A stretch of DNA of 13,601 nt from Balneolia bacterium (GTDB lineage Bacteria; Bacteroidota; Rhodothermia; Balneolales; Cyclonatronaceae): positions 1-13,601 of the forward strand of contig PXAI01000036.1 of assembly GCA_003567135.1 (NCBI GenBank). Reading direction: 5' to 3'. Position numbers and translations under genes: made by a program. The notes below the pieces were generated by a model. It was not told where the DNA came from and did not search any database. It saw nothing but the letters and a program-made list of their open reading frames with translations. Below, in pieces: positions 6,411 through 13,601 of the stretch (position 1 is its first letter; the number at the start of each line of letters is the position of its first letter).

Positions 6411-6476
6411 TGCGGAAAGCCTGATGCTTTTCGTTAATATTTCCGCTGGTTTCGGTTTCATTATTCTCCACCCAAC

Positions 6477-9400
6477 ATGCAATCTCAGAAATTATCCACC
6501 GCCAACAAAGTTTTGCTCGTGCTTATCGGGCTGGGTGCGCTGGTCTGGATAGCCGGAGAAACGCATTTTTATTTTGGGAAAGCTGATCCGGCTGATACCC
6601 CGCAGCTTATCACCCAATCTCTTGAGGGGGCAGCAAATACTTTTGAGGAGGAAGAGAGCCGTTTTCTGGATCAGACCCGCCGACTCGCCGACCGAATCAA
6701 GCCCCTGCTTACGGATGAACCCGATTATAAACGGATTTTCGGCCGGCTTGAAACGCAGGATTATTTCTGGGGAACGCTCCTGTTCAAAAACGGAAAGGAG
6801 TACATCTGGTCAGGAAATCCCGTCGAATGGTCTCCCGATGCGCCTGAAGAACCTTTTTACACTACGCTTCAGCAGATTGGCAACAACACGTTTTTTGTCG
6901 GTCAGTATTTGCTGGAAGTCGATAGCGAGAACGAGTACATTCTGGTCACCACGCGCCTGCTGAAGCGGGTTGGCTCCTCACCGCAGCTTCTCACCGATAA
7001 TGTGGATATTCCGCAGCAATGGGCATCGCAACAGCCTTATCCCGTACGATTCTCTTTCTTTGTTTTTGAAGAGCAGCCCGATACTTCGCTCGCCAGAGCA
7101 CTCAACACAGTCAGCGTGGATTCCGTTGGACTCGTTACCGCCAGCCCGGCCGATTTTCCGCAGCTTGAACGACAATGGCACCGGCAGATGGTCACCTTCC
7201 GGTACTACATGCTCGCCATCGGGATCATTCTTTTTTATCTGCTGATTATTTCCCTCTCTTCGAAACTGGCTCAGCCCATCATGTCGCTGCTGGCCGCTTC
7301 GCTTACCGGACTGGTCTGGACCGGCCTGAGCCTTACGGGAATACCGGTTCCGCGCCTCTTCCCGGATGTCGGGAATCAGTACTTCTCCGCTGAGGTCATC
7401 ACAACATTTACTGATTCGCTTTTCCTGGCGGTGATCACGCTTACGATCATGATTCCGCTGTTCAGGAACCGGGAGAAAATCAGGCTTAAAACCGGACTTC
7501 CGGAAAAAGCGGGCTGGGGATTTGGCCACGGCCTGATGGCTGCATGGATCGCAGCAACTGTTTCTGAGATGGTTCTGTATGGAAATGCCGGAATTCTGTC
7601 GCTTCAGGTTTTGCCCGAATGGAATACGTGGATGGCCTACATTACGGCACTGCTTCTATTCGGATCGTACCTGACCGCCGTCTGGATTGTGCTCCGGGTC
7701 CGCTTTTCTGATGATTCAGGTATTTCGATCCCGAATCTGTCGGTTTATGCTCTGTTTTGGCTGATTGCGCTGTTCGTTTACTTTTATCTCAGCGGATTTT
7801 TCCCGGGGATGATACTACTGATCTGGCTGATCAGTTTTCATCTGCTGATTTTAGCACTCATCTTTTTCAGCTCTGTCCGGAATGACCTCAGAATTCCCAA
7901 ACTCCGGCTGATTACGTTTGGCGTTTTGCTCGTTACAGCCGGATCACTGCCCTTTTTATATAGTGCTGAAATTACGCGCGAGAACAAACTAATGGAAACA
8001 ATGGCGCGCGAGTATGCCGCCACAGATGACATCCAGGCGGAAATCATCTCCTATTCGCTGCTGAACCAGCTTTCCGAAGATCCCGTAATTCAGCAGATTC
8101 GCGAAATTGACGCGGCTCCCTCTTTCCCGATTCACAGCGCGGCGCAGTTCCGTCAGCGCATCAACCGCCTGATAAGTCCGGAGTGGAATTCATACACCAT
8201 CCTGGCATTTCTGCTTGACGGCCGCCTGAACGTGATCACCGATTACGGCTCAAAACCGGAGTTCTCAGAACGCTACGCCGCGGCTTTTCATGATGAAGCC
8301 CGGGAATACGTGCGAAATTCGCTTTTTATCCCGATTGCGCAGTTGCCGCTGGTGGAATCCGATCCGCGGTTTAAGGGATTTCCGATTTTCTACAAGGGCC
8401 TGCAGAGTATTCCGTCGGAGCTGCCCAGTCAGCCATCCTGGATTGTAACGTTTGTACTGGTAGAGGGAAACACATTCGGACGGCCGGTCCATGATGCGCT
8501 CGTTTACTATCAGCGGGAAGAAGGCGCGGAAAACCGTTTTATAATCACGGAGTATATCAACGGACAGAAGAGCAGAACCACGGCAGGAATTCAGTCGCCG
8601 CCATATACCACGTTTCAGCGGCTGCCATCAGAATGGATTCCGGACGAAGCGGGTAACGCGTCAATTTTTGCCCTGAAATCTCCGCAAAATCAGCGACAGG
8701 TTATTTACCGCTTTGATGATAATACCGTGATTGTGGCCAGCGTGCGGAACCAGACCATCCTGAACTTCATCTTTTCGGGATTCCGCTACTTTACCGCCCT
8801 GCTGTTACTGTGTTTGCTGGTCTATTTTGTGTGGCACTTTTTCACCGAAAAATCAGTGCGGATACTTTCCGGATCAGGCGGAAACGAACGCTTCAACGAC
8901 CGTATTCTGGATAGTTATCTGATCGCAACGCTTGTATTTATTATCGTGCTCGCTCTGGTAACCGAGCATATCGTTGGCCAGCAGAATCTCCGGATTGCCA
9001 GTCAGGAGCTGAGCCGGAATCTGCAGATTATAGAAAACCGGATAGCTAACGGAGAACCGTCACGAAACCTGGAACAAACCATTGATGCCGAAGAGATTGA
9101 TGTCATCCTGTATAAAGACCGCAGGCTGTTTGAAACAACCGCGCCCGAAATTTTCCGGCAGCAGCTCGTAAGCACGTTCCTCCCCTACGACATCTACTAT
9201 CAGCTGATGCACGAACAGAATTCGGTGGCCTACAAACAGATGTGGATTGGTGAAATGCCGGTTCTCATGGGATTCAGATCCATGTTCGATGATGACGGAA
9301 ATATAACGCAGGTCATTGCCACGCCGGCCTACACGCGCTCGGCCATTTATGAGGATGAATTCCTGCAAACGACAAGCTACCTGATCGCTTTTTATATCAT

Positions 9401-10286
9401 CATTTTTGGATTTTTTACGGGCGTTGCGTTTCTGCTTTCACGAAAATTGACCGAGCCGCTTTCAGCATTTCAGTCTGGCCTGAAAAGGATTTCCTCAGGC
9501 GATCTCAACACTACTATTCCGGTAACCAGCGACGATGAGATTGGGGAGCTTGCGCGGGCGTATAACGAGATGGTGAACCGGCTGAAAACGCTCCAGAAGG
9601 AACTTGCCGAGGCCGAGCGCGATGCTGCGTGGTCTGAGATGGCGCGCCAGATTGCCCACGAAATAAAGAATCCGCTAACACCGATGAAGCTGAGCATCCA
9701 GCACCTGCAGCGCCAGATTGCCTCCGGCGAGCAGTCTGTTGAGGATTTACGGCCACGCATTCAAAAGCTGACCGAACTGCTCGTAAATCAGATCGACTCG
9801 CTGAATACCATCGCCTCTGACTTCTCCCGGTTTGCCAAGCCCCTTGCCGGCACCTTTGAAAAAACCGACCTGAACAAACTCGTTTCGTCGGTACTTGAGC
9901 TGTTCGAAAATCTGGAAAACGTGGAGTTTCGTTTCGAACAAAAGGATGAAGAAATACTTGTAAACGTGATCCCGGATGAGATCAGACGGGTTTGTATTAA
10001 TCTGATCAAAAACAGCATTGAGGCGATGCCTGATGGCGGCGTGATTTCGATCAACACCGTATCCGTTGAAAACAAAGTTCATCTCTATATATCCGATACG
10101 GGAACCGGCATCAAAAAAGAGCACGCCGACCGGATATTCACGCCCAACTTCTCCACAAAAACCAGCGGCACCGGCCTCGGCCTCGCCATCTGCCGCAAAA
10201 TCCTCGAAGCCCACAACGGGGATATCAGCTTTTCGACTTCCGATGGTGAAGGGACGACGTTTGAGGTGGTTTTGGGGAGAGGGTGA
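6477..10286 (+). CDS. Large polytopic NtrY-like sensor histidine kinase
   Basis: The 1269-aa membrane sensor kinase has an unusually large input region. From the hydrophobicity I place a helix at 11-32, an extracytoplasmic sensor (about 33-240), a block of about eight helices between 242 and 498, a second extracytoplasmic region (about 500-763), helices near 764-790 and 809-833, a third sensor loop (834-965) and a last helix at 967-988. Then follow HAMP (about 985-1040, with the DDEIGELARAYNEM pattern), a dimerisation/phosphoacceptor domain with H1061 in ARQIAHEIKNPLTPMKL, and an intact ATPase domain: N box N1179 (IKNSIEAM), G1 box D1207 (DTGTGI), F box IFTPNFSTK and G2 box G1231 (GTGLGLAI). 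The AW..MARQIAHEIKNPLTPMKL H-box is of the NtrY type. No response regulator is encoded in the window, so its partner and signal are unknown. The 66-nt gap to the dehydrogenase shows no clear promoter or Shine-Dalgarno sequence. Confidence 0.93.
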   Translation: MQSQKLSTANKVLLVLIGLGALVWIAGETHFYFGKADPADTPQLITQSLEGAANTFEEEESRFLDQTRRLADRIKPLLTDEPDYKRIFGRLETQDYFWGTLLFKNGKEYIWSGNPVEWSPDAPEEPFYTTLQQIGNNTFFVGQYLLEVDSENEYILVTTRLLKRVGSSPQLLTDNVDIPQQWASQQPYPVRFSFFVFEEQPDTSLARALNTVSVDSVGLVTASPADFPQLERQWHRQMVTFRYYMLAIGIILFYLLIISLSSKLAQPIMSLLAASLTGLVWTGLSLTGIPVPRLFPDVGNQYFSAEVITTFTDSLFLAVITLTIMIPLFRNREKIRLKTGLPEKAGWGFGHGLMAAWIAATVSEMVLYGNAGILSLQVLPEWNTWMAYITALLLFGSYLTAVWIVLRVRFSDDSGISIPNLSVYALFWLIALFVYFYLSGFFPGMILLIWLISFHLLILALIFFSSVRNDLRIPKLRLITFGVLLVTAGSLPFLYSAEITRENKLMETMAREYAATDDIQAEIISYSLLNQLSEDPVIQQIREIDAAPSFPIHSAAQFRQRINRLISPEWNSYTILAFLLDGRLNVITDYGSKPEFSERYAAAFHDEAREYVRNSLFIPIAQLPLVESDPRFKGFPIFYKGLQSIPSELPSQPSWIVTFVLVEGNTFGRPVHDALVYYQREEGAENRFIITEYINGQKSRTTAGIQSPPYTTFQRLPSEWIPDEAGNASIFALKSPQNQRQVIYRFDDNTVIVASVRNQTILNFIFSGFRYFTALLLLCLLVYFVWHFFTEKSVRILSGSGGNERFNDRILDSYLIATLVFIIVLALVTEHIVGQQNLRIASQELSRNLQIIENRIANGEPSRNLEQTIDAEEIDVILYKDRRLFETTAPEIFRQQLVSTFLPYDIYYQLMHEQNSVAYKQMWIGEMPVLMGFRSMFDDDGNITQVIATPAYTRSAIYEDEFLQTTSYLIAFYIIIFGFFTGVAFLLSRKLTEPLSAFQSGLKRISSGDLNTTIPVTSDDEIGELARAYNEMVNRLKTLQKELAEAERDAAWSEMARQIAHEIKNPLTPMKLSIQHLQRQIASGEQSVEDLRPRIQKLTELLVNQIDSLNTIASDFSRFAKPLAGTFEKTDLNKLVSSVLELFENLENVEFRFEQKDEEILVNVIPDEIRRVCINLIKNSIEAMPDGGVISINTVSVENKVHLYISDTGTGIKKEHADRIFTPNFSTKTSGTGLGLAICRKILEAHNGDISFSTSDGEGTTFEVVLGRG

Positions 10287-10430
10287 GGCAACCGCAAGCT
10301 GGACCCCACGGCTTTCTTTACAACTCACTTCAAATACTTCTATGTTGTCAAACCAACCCTGTTTAGTCCGTTTACTAAAATCTTATTACATTGTCCCCCA
10401 ATAAATTAATTCTTCAAATCCAATTCAGCT

Positions 10431-10793
10431 ATGTCCACCACACCGCAACATGACAAACAAATGGCGACAATGACCTTCGCGACCGTTTATCCGCACTACG
10501 TCAGCAAGGTTGAAAAGAAAGGGCGCACAAAGGAAGAGCTGCATCAGGTCATCGGGTGGCTGACAGGATTTACTGATGAAGACATTCAAAAGCTGATTGA
10601 TGAAAACGTTTCGTTTGAAACGTTCTTCAGCCGGGCAGAGATAAACCCGAATGCCCATCTGATCACCGGCGTAATTTGTGGCTACAGGATTGAGGAAATC
10701 ACCACGCCAGTCACCAAACAAGTGCGCTACCTGGACAAACTGGTAGATGAGCTGGCTAAGGGTAGAAAGATGGAGAAGATTTTGCGGGGGTAA
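10431..10793 (+). CDS. DUF2200 domain protein
   Basis: The 120-aa soluble protein matches the DUF2200 family almost end to end: MTFATVYPHYVSKVEKKGRT (14-33), then EELHQVIGWLTGF, FETFFSRAEINPNAHLITGVICG (62-84) and VRYLDKLVDELAKGRKMEKIL near the C-terminus. The function of the family is not known to me. It has no signal peptide, helix or catalytic motif that I can point to. The ATG at 10431 leaves about 12 extra residues before the conserved part; M11 is an alternative start. It stands alone, 144 nt after the kinase and 112 nt before the MATE gene, and no Shine-Dalgarno sequence is visible. Confidence 0.9.
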   Translation: MSTTPQHDKQMATMTFATVYPHYVSKVEKKGRTKEELHQVIGWLTGFTDEDIQKLIDENVSFETFFSRAEINPNAHLITGVICGYRIEEITTPVTKQVRYLDKLVDELAKGRKMEKILRG

Positions 10794-10849
10794 AGACTTC
10801 AGCAATCCCACCCAAAAAATTCCCTCCGCCATCTAATCAAATCTCGGCG

Positions 10850-10857
10850 TATATTTG
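10850..10857 (+). promoter_or_regulatory. Candidate promoter (-7 element) of the MATE gene
   Basis: TATATTTG is an exact match to the Bacteroidota -7 consensus TAnnTTTG, 48 nt before the GTG start, predicting a leader of about 40 nt. No TTG is found at the expected -33 distance, so the promoter may be weak or factor-dependent. Confidence 0.6.
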
Positions 10858-10905
10858 CACTCTTTTCACATCCCCCGAATAGTGGAATTTCACTGAGCAA
10901 GAATT

Positions 10906-12297
10906 GTGTCGGATACCGAGATCCAAAAATCTGATTTGCCTGGCCGCATAAAGACCGAAGTTAAAACGACGTTAAAACTCGGTTATCCGCTTGTTGCGGC
11001 CAATTTGCTGCAAATGTCTATGGCGTTTGTGGATACGGTTATGGCCGGAAATCTGAGCACCAATGATCTTGCGGCCGTTGCCATTGGCTCGAGTATCCTC
11101 ACGCCGGTTATGATGGGCGGAATCGGAATTCTGATGGCTGTTACGCCAATCGTGGCTCAGCATTACGGCGCAGGAGATCTTCATAAAATCGGGAAAAGCG
11201 TGCGGCAGTCGATCTGGCTGGCTGTGCTGATGGCTATCCCAACCATGCTCGTTTTGCGCAACGCAGATCCGGTGCTTAACCTGCTCAATCTTGAGCCTGA
11301 GGTCGTCACGCTTGCCGGCGGATATCTCAAAGCGGCTTCGTGGGGAATCCCTGCCTTTTTCTGCTTTATCGCCCTGAAGCATTTTAACGAAGCCGTTTCC
11401 GTCACGCGGCCCGTGATGTTCATCACCGTGGGCGGACTCTTTTTCAACATTGCCGGAAACTACACGTTTATGTTCGGGAAACTCGGTTTTCCCGCGATGG
11501 GCGCCATCGGTACCGGCTGGGCCACGGCGCTCGTAATGTGGGTCATGTTTACAGGGATGTTCCTTTACACACGATACCGAAAAGATTACGCCCAGTTTGG
11601 CATTTTCGATGATCTCAGGCTTCCCGATCCCGAATACATGAAGGAACAGCTCAGGCTTGGCGTGCCAATCGGTGTCACGATTACGATGGAAGTAAGCATG
11701 TTTGCCGTCGTTTCCCTGCTGATCGGATACATTGGTACTACTGAGGTCGCGGCGCATCAGATTGCGCTGAATATTGCCTCTATTACGTTCATGGCGGCGT
11801 TCGGAATTGCCAGCGCCGTAACCATCCGCGTAGGTCAAAATCTTGGCAGGAAATCGCTGGAAGCTGCGCGTTTTTCAGGCTATACGGGAATCGGAATTTG
11901 CGTTTTCCTTATGTGCTGCACGGCTACCATCTTTTTTATCTTCCCGGAATTTCTGGTCTCCATTTACACCGACGACGCCGAAATTGTGCCGCTGGCCGTT
12001 ACGCTGCTCTTTTTCGCCGCCGTGTTTCAAATTTCCGACGGGCTGCAGGTAAGCGGCGCATCTGCCCTGCGCGGCCTAAAAGATACAACGGTACCAATGG
12101 TGGTAAACCTTGTCTCTTATTGGATCATTGGCCTTTCATGTGGCGCATACTTTGGCTTTTATTTGGATTACGGACCACAAGGGCTTTGGGCAGGGCTTAT
12201 ACTTGGCCTGACAACGGCGGCTATTTTGCACAACCTTCGTTTCTATTATCTTACCCGCTACAAAACTCGGGAAGAGCTGCTCGCAAAAAAATCCTGA
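10906..12297 (+). CDS. MATE family efflux transporter (NorM/MdtK type)
   Basis: The 463-aa inner-membrane transporter of the multidrug and toxin extrusion family uses Na+ or H+ antiport to export drugs or metabolites. The length and about 12 helices are normal. The N-terminal half has the NorM signature: LGYPLVAANLLQMSMAFVDT (25-44), then VMAGNLSTNDLAAVAIGSSI and LMAVTPIVAQHYGAGD. The second half has AAHQIALNIASITFMAAFGI and SGASALRGLKDTTVPM, the usual repeat-symmetry counterparts. The start is GTG at 10906; the next in-frame ATG would remove part of helix 1, so GTG is preferred. The preceding TAnnTTTG element supports independent transcription. It lies 56 nt upstream of a type III polyketide synthase in the same direction, so export of that product is conceivable, but the family is generic. 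Confidence 0.95.
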   Translation: MSDTEIQKSDLPGRIKTEVKTTLKLGYPLVAANLLQMSMAFVDTVMAGNLSTNDLAAVAIGSSILTPVMMGGIGILMAVTPIVAQHYGAGDLHKIGKSVRQSIWLAVLMAIPTMLVLRNADPVLNLLNLEPEVVTLAGGYLKAASWGIPAFFCFIALKHFNEAVSVTRPVMFITVGGLFFNIAGNYTFMFGKLGFPAMGAIGTGWATALVMWVMFTGMFLYTRYRKDYAQFGIFDDLRLPDPEYMKEQLRLGVPIGVTITMEVSMFAVVSLLIGYIGTTEVAAHQIALNIASITFMAAFGIASAVTIRVGQNLGRKSLEAARFSGYTGIGICVFLMCCTATIFFIFPEFLVSIYTDDAEIVPLAVTLLFFAAVFQISDGLQVSGASALRGLKDTTVPMVVNLVSYWIIGLSCGAYFGFYLDYGPQGLWAGLILGLTTAAILHNLRFYYLTRYKTREELLAKKS

Positions 12298-12353
12298 GAA
12301 ACGTATTGAGCGATTTTTGGGTTTTAGTTTCTAAATAATCCTTAAAATCTGCT

Positions 12354-13511
12354 ATGAGCACCTACATCCATCACATCGAAACGCTGGTTCCCGAAAATTA
12401 CTATCCGCAGGATTTTGCCCGGGAATTCATGAAAGAAAACGTACCGGGCCGTCCTGCTGTAAAACGGATTCTTCACGGCATATACGCCAATTCGGCCATC
12501 GAAAAACGCCACAGCGTAATCCCCGACTTTCATGATGACGCCAGGCCCGGCATCTTTTTCGACCACTCAAAAAAGACGTTTCTGAATCCTGATACCAAAA
12601 CCAGAAACAATTTTTTTACAGATCACGCAAAGCGCATGTATTGCAGTCTGGCAGAAAATGCCGTCAGCAATTCTGACTTTGAGAAGAATGACATCACGCA
12701 TGTGATTACCGTTTCATGCACCGGTTTTTTCAATCCGGGACCAGATTATTTTATTGTGCGTCATCTTGGCCTGAAACCGGAAACGCGCCGGTATCACATC
12801 GGTTTTATGGGATGCTACGCTGCTTTTCCCGCACTGAAAATGGCGGAGTCAATCTGCGCTGAAAATCCTGATGCAGTTGTACTGATTGCCACACTGGAGC
12901 TCTGTACGATCCACCTCAAGTTTGAGGAAGATACCGACGCCCTGATTTCCGCTTCGGTTTTTGCCGACGGTTCGGCCGCTGCAATCGTCAGCAAAAAAAC
13001 ACCCAATCCGGACAGGCCTGCATTTCGTATTGGAAATATGCAGACCACGTTAACAGACACCGGAGAATCGGATATGGCATGGACCATTGGAAACAACGGT
13101 TTTGATATGGTGCTCTCGACCTACGTGCCTGAGATCATCAACCAGAATATGGAATCGATACTGAGTGACATCCAGCCGCACTCTGAAACCCCGCTCGGTG
13201 AAATTCCCAACTGGGCGGTGCATCCCGGAGGACGTGCCATTCTCGATAAAGTTGAAAAAGGAATGAAGCTGCCTGAAAACGCGCTGAAATCATCCCGTAC
13301 CGTTCTTCGGAATTTTGGAAATATGAGCAGCTCGACCATTCTTTTTGTGATGAAAGATCTGCTCGGTAAAGAAACTGCTGAAACCGAACCTGTTATCGGG
13401 ATGGCCTTTGGCCCCGGATTAACGGTTGAATCCGGTTTATTTGATCTGATCCCCGCAAAATCAGGCAAAACAAATGCCGCGAGAGAGGATGATGCCGTTG
13501 CTGTTGCGTGA
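12354..13511 (+). CDS. Type III polyketide synthase (chalcone/stilbene synthase family)
   Basis: The 385-aa homodimeric thiolase-fold enzyme condenses an acyl-CoA starter with malonyl-CoA units into pyrones, resorcinols or similar aromatics. The catalytic triad is complete: C154 in GFMGCYAAF, H290 in WAVHPGGRAILD and N323 in RNFGNMSSSTILFVM. SCTGFFNPGPDY (121-132), FADGSAAAIV (203-212) and AFGPGLTVE (351-359) are further family blocks; F203 and F250 occupy the positions of the two gatekeeper phenylalanines of plant chalcone synthase. The family core ends around GLFDLIP (361-367), and the last 18 residues are a polar, Ala-rich tail whose codons overlap the next gene. The start ATG gives a normal N-terminus. 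The product cannot be predicted from sequence; the neighbouring methyltransferase suggests an O- or C-methylated alkylpyrone or phenolic lipid. Confidence 0.95.
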   Translation: MSTYIHHIETLVPENYYPQDFAREFMKENVPGRPAVKRILHGIYANSAIEKRHSVIPDFHDDARPGIFFDHSKKTFLNPDTKTRNNFFTDHAKRMYCSLAENAVSNSDFEKNDITHVITVSCTGFFNPGPDYFIVRHLGLKPETRRYHIGFMGCYAAFPALKMAESICAENPDAVVLIATLELCTIHLKFEEDTDALISASVFADGSAAAIVSKKTPNPDRPAFRIGNMQTTLTDTGESDMAWTIGNNGFDMVLSTYVPEIINQNMESILSDIQPHSETPLGEIPNWAVHPGGRAILDKVEKGMKLPENALKSSRTVLRNFGNMSSSTILFVMKDLLGKETAETEPVIGMAFGPGLTVESGLFDLIPAKSGKTNAAREDDAVAVA

Positions 13512-13601
13512 AAGGGAAACCAGTCAGCCGGAGCTGATGGATCTGCCGGATTGTGATGAGCAGAAGCTGCACAAAACCTACGAACAGTTCCGCTTCATCA
13601 A
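13492..13601 (+). CDS. Probable SAM-dependent methyltransferase, N-terminus only (partial)
   Basis: A frame shifted +1 relative to the polyketide synthase opens at ATG 13492 (or the adjacent in-frame ATG 13489) and stays open to the right edge, giving about 36 residues starting MPLLLRERETSQPELMDLPD followed by a Cys-Asp pair and a Leu-x-x-Thr-Tyr-x-x-Phe stretch. The LRxR...PELMD...D...L..TY..F pattern is the beginning I know from methyltransferases encoded next to type III polyketide synthases in Bacteroidota. No catalytic motif is within the window. It overlaps the synthase stop codon by 20 nt, with GAGAGAGG at 13481-13488 as a weak ribosome binding site. The tight overlap argues for translational coupling and a shared pathway. 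Confidence 0.7.
   Translation, partial: MPLLLRERETSQPELMDLPDCDEQKLHKTYEQFRFI

Noticed and set aside
6412..6446. Inverted repeat GCGGAAA/TTTCCGC between the dehydrogenase and the kinase
   Set aside because: 7-bp arms with a 21-nt loop and no following T-run do not make a convincing intrinsic terminator.
6978..7529. 183-codon minus-strand open frame inside the sensor kinase gene
   Set aside because: It is antisense to a well-supported coding region; its composition (Arg/Gly/Asp/His-rich) is typical of a shadow frame.
9747..10328. 193-codon minus-strand open frame over the kinase C-terminus
   Set aside because: It lies opposite the conserved kinase and ATPase motifs, which fix the coding strand.
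10972..11838. 288-codon minus-strand open frame inside the MATE gene
   Set aside because: It is long but very His/Arg/Gly/Asn-rich and antisense to clear NorM motifs, so it is a shadow frame.

Overview
The window looks like a stretch of core chromosome from a free-living member of the Bacteroidota/Balneolota group (a Balneolaceae-like relative is my best guess). The reasons are moderate GC, a textbook Bacteroidota promoter (TTG, about 20 nt, TAnnTTTG) in front of the tRNA operon, a second TAnnTTTG element before the MATE gene, and almost no Shine-Dalgarno sequences in front of the protein genes. This placement is inference from sequence style and remembered gene content, not from a search.

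Minus-strand half (1-3580). Read in the direction of transcription, the order is queA, ispDF, dedA, tRNA-Thr(UGU), tRNA-Tyr(GUA), tRNA-Gly(UCC), tRNA-Thr(GGU), tuf (cut by the left edge). queA, ispDF and dedA are separated by only 4 nt each and look like one operon behind a promoter near 3640-3668. The four tRNAs plus tuf form a second unit with its own strong promoter directly after the dedA stop codon. The tRNA order and anticodons equal those of the classical thrU-tyrU-glyT-thrT-tufB operon of Escherichia coli.

Divergent region (3581-3968). This 388-bp gap separates the two strands. It holds the queA promoter, a 9-bp direct repeat with exactly 20-bp period, and a pair of overlapping mini-ORFs, the first with a strong Shine-Dalgarno sequence. 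It is the least explained part of the window.

Plus-strand half (3969-13601). A secreted or outer-membrane 175-aa protein of unknown function with a Met/His-rich tail comes first. It is followed by a membrane-anchored LytR_C-domain protein, the ribosome silencing factor RsfS, a D-2-hydroxyacid dehydrogenase of the glyoxylate/hydroxypyruvate reductase type, and a very large (1269 aa) polytopic NtrY-like sensor histidine kinase with no response regulator next to it. Then come a DUF2200 protein, a NorM-type MATE efflux transporter, a type III polyketide synthase with an intact Cys-His-Asn triad, and the start of a probable methyltransferase overlapping the synthase end.

How they work together: the left half is translation and isoprenoid housekeeping (elongation factor, tRNAs, queuosine modification, MEP pathway). 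The right end is the start of a small type III polyketide locus that probably makes and methylates a pyrone or phenolic lipid, possibly with the MATE pump as exporter. No mobile element, CRISPR array, rRNA or clear pseudogene was seen. I found no convincing new defence-type or mobile system; the best candidates for new biology are the polyketide locus, the giant sensor kinase, the Met/His-rich protein and the mini-ORF region before it.
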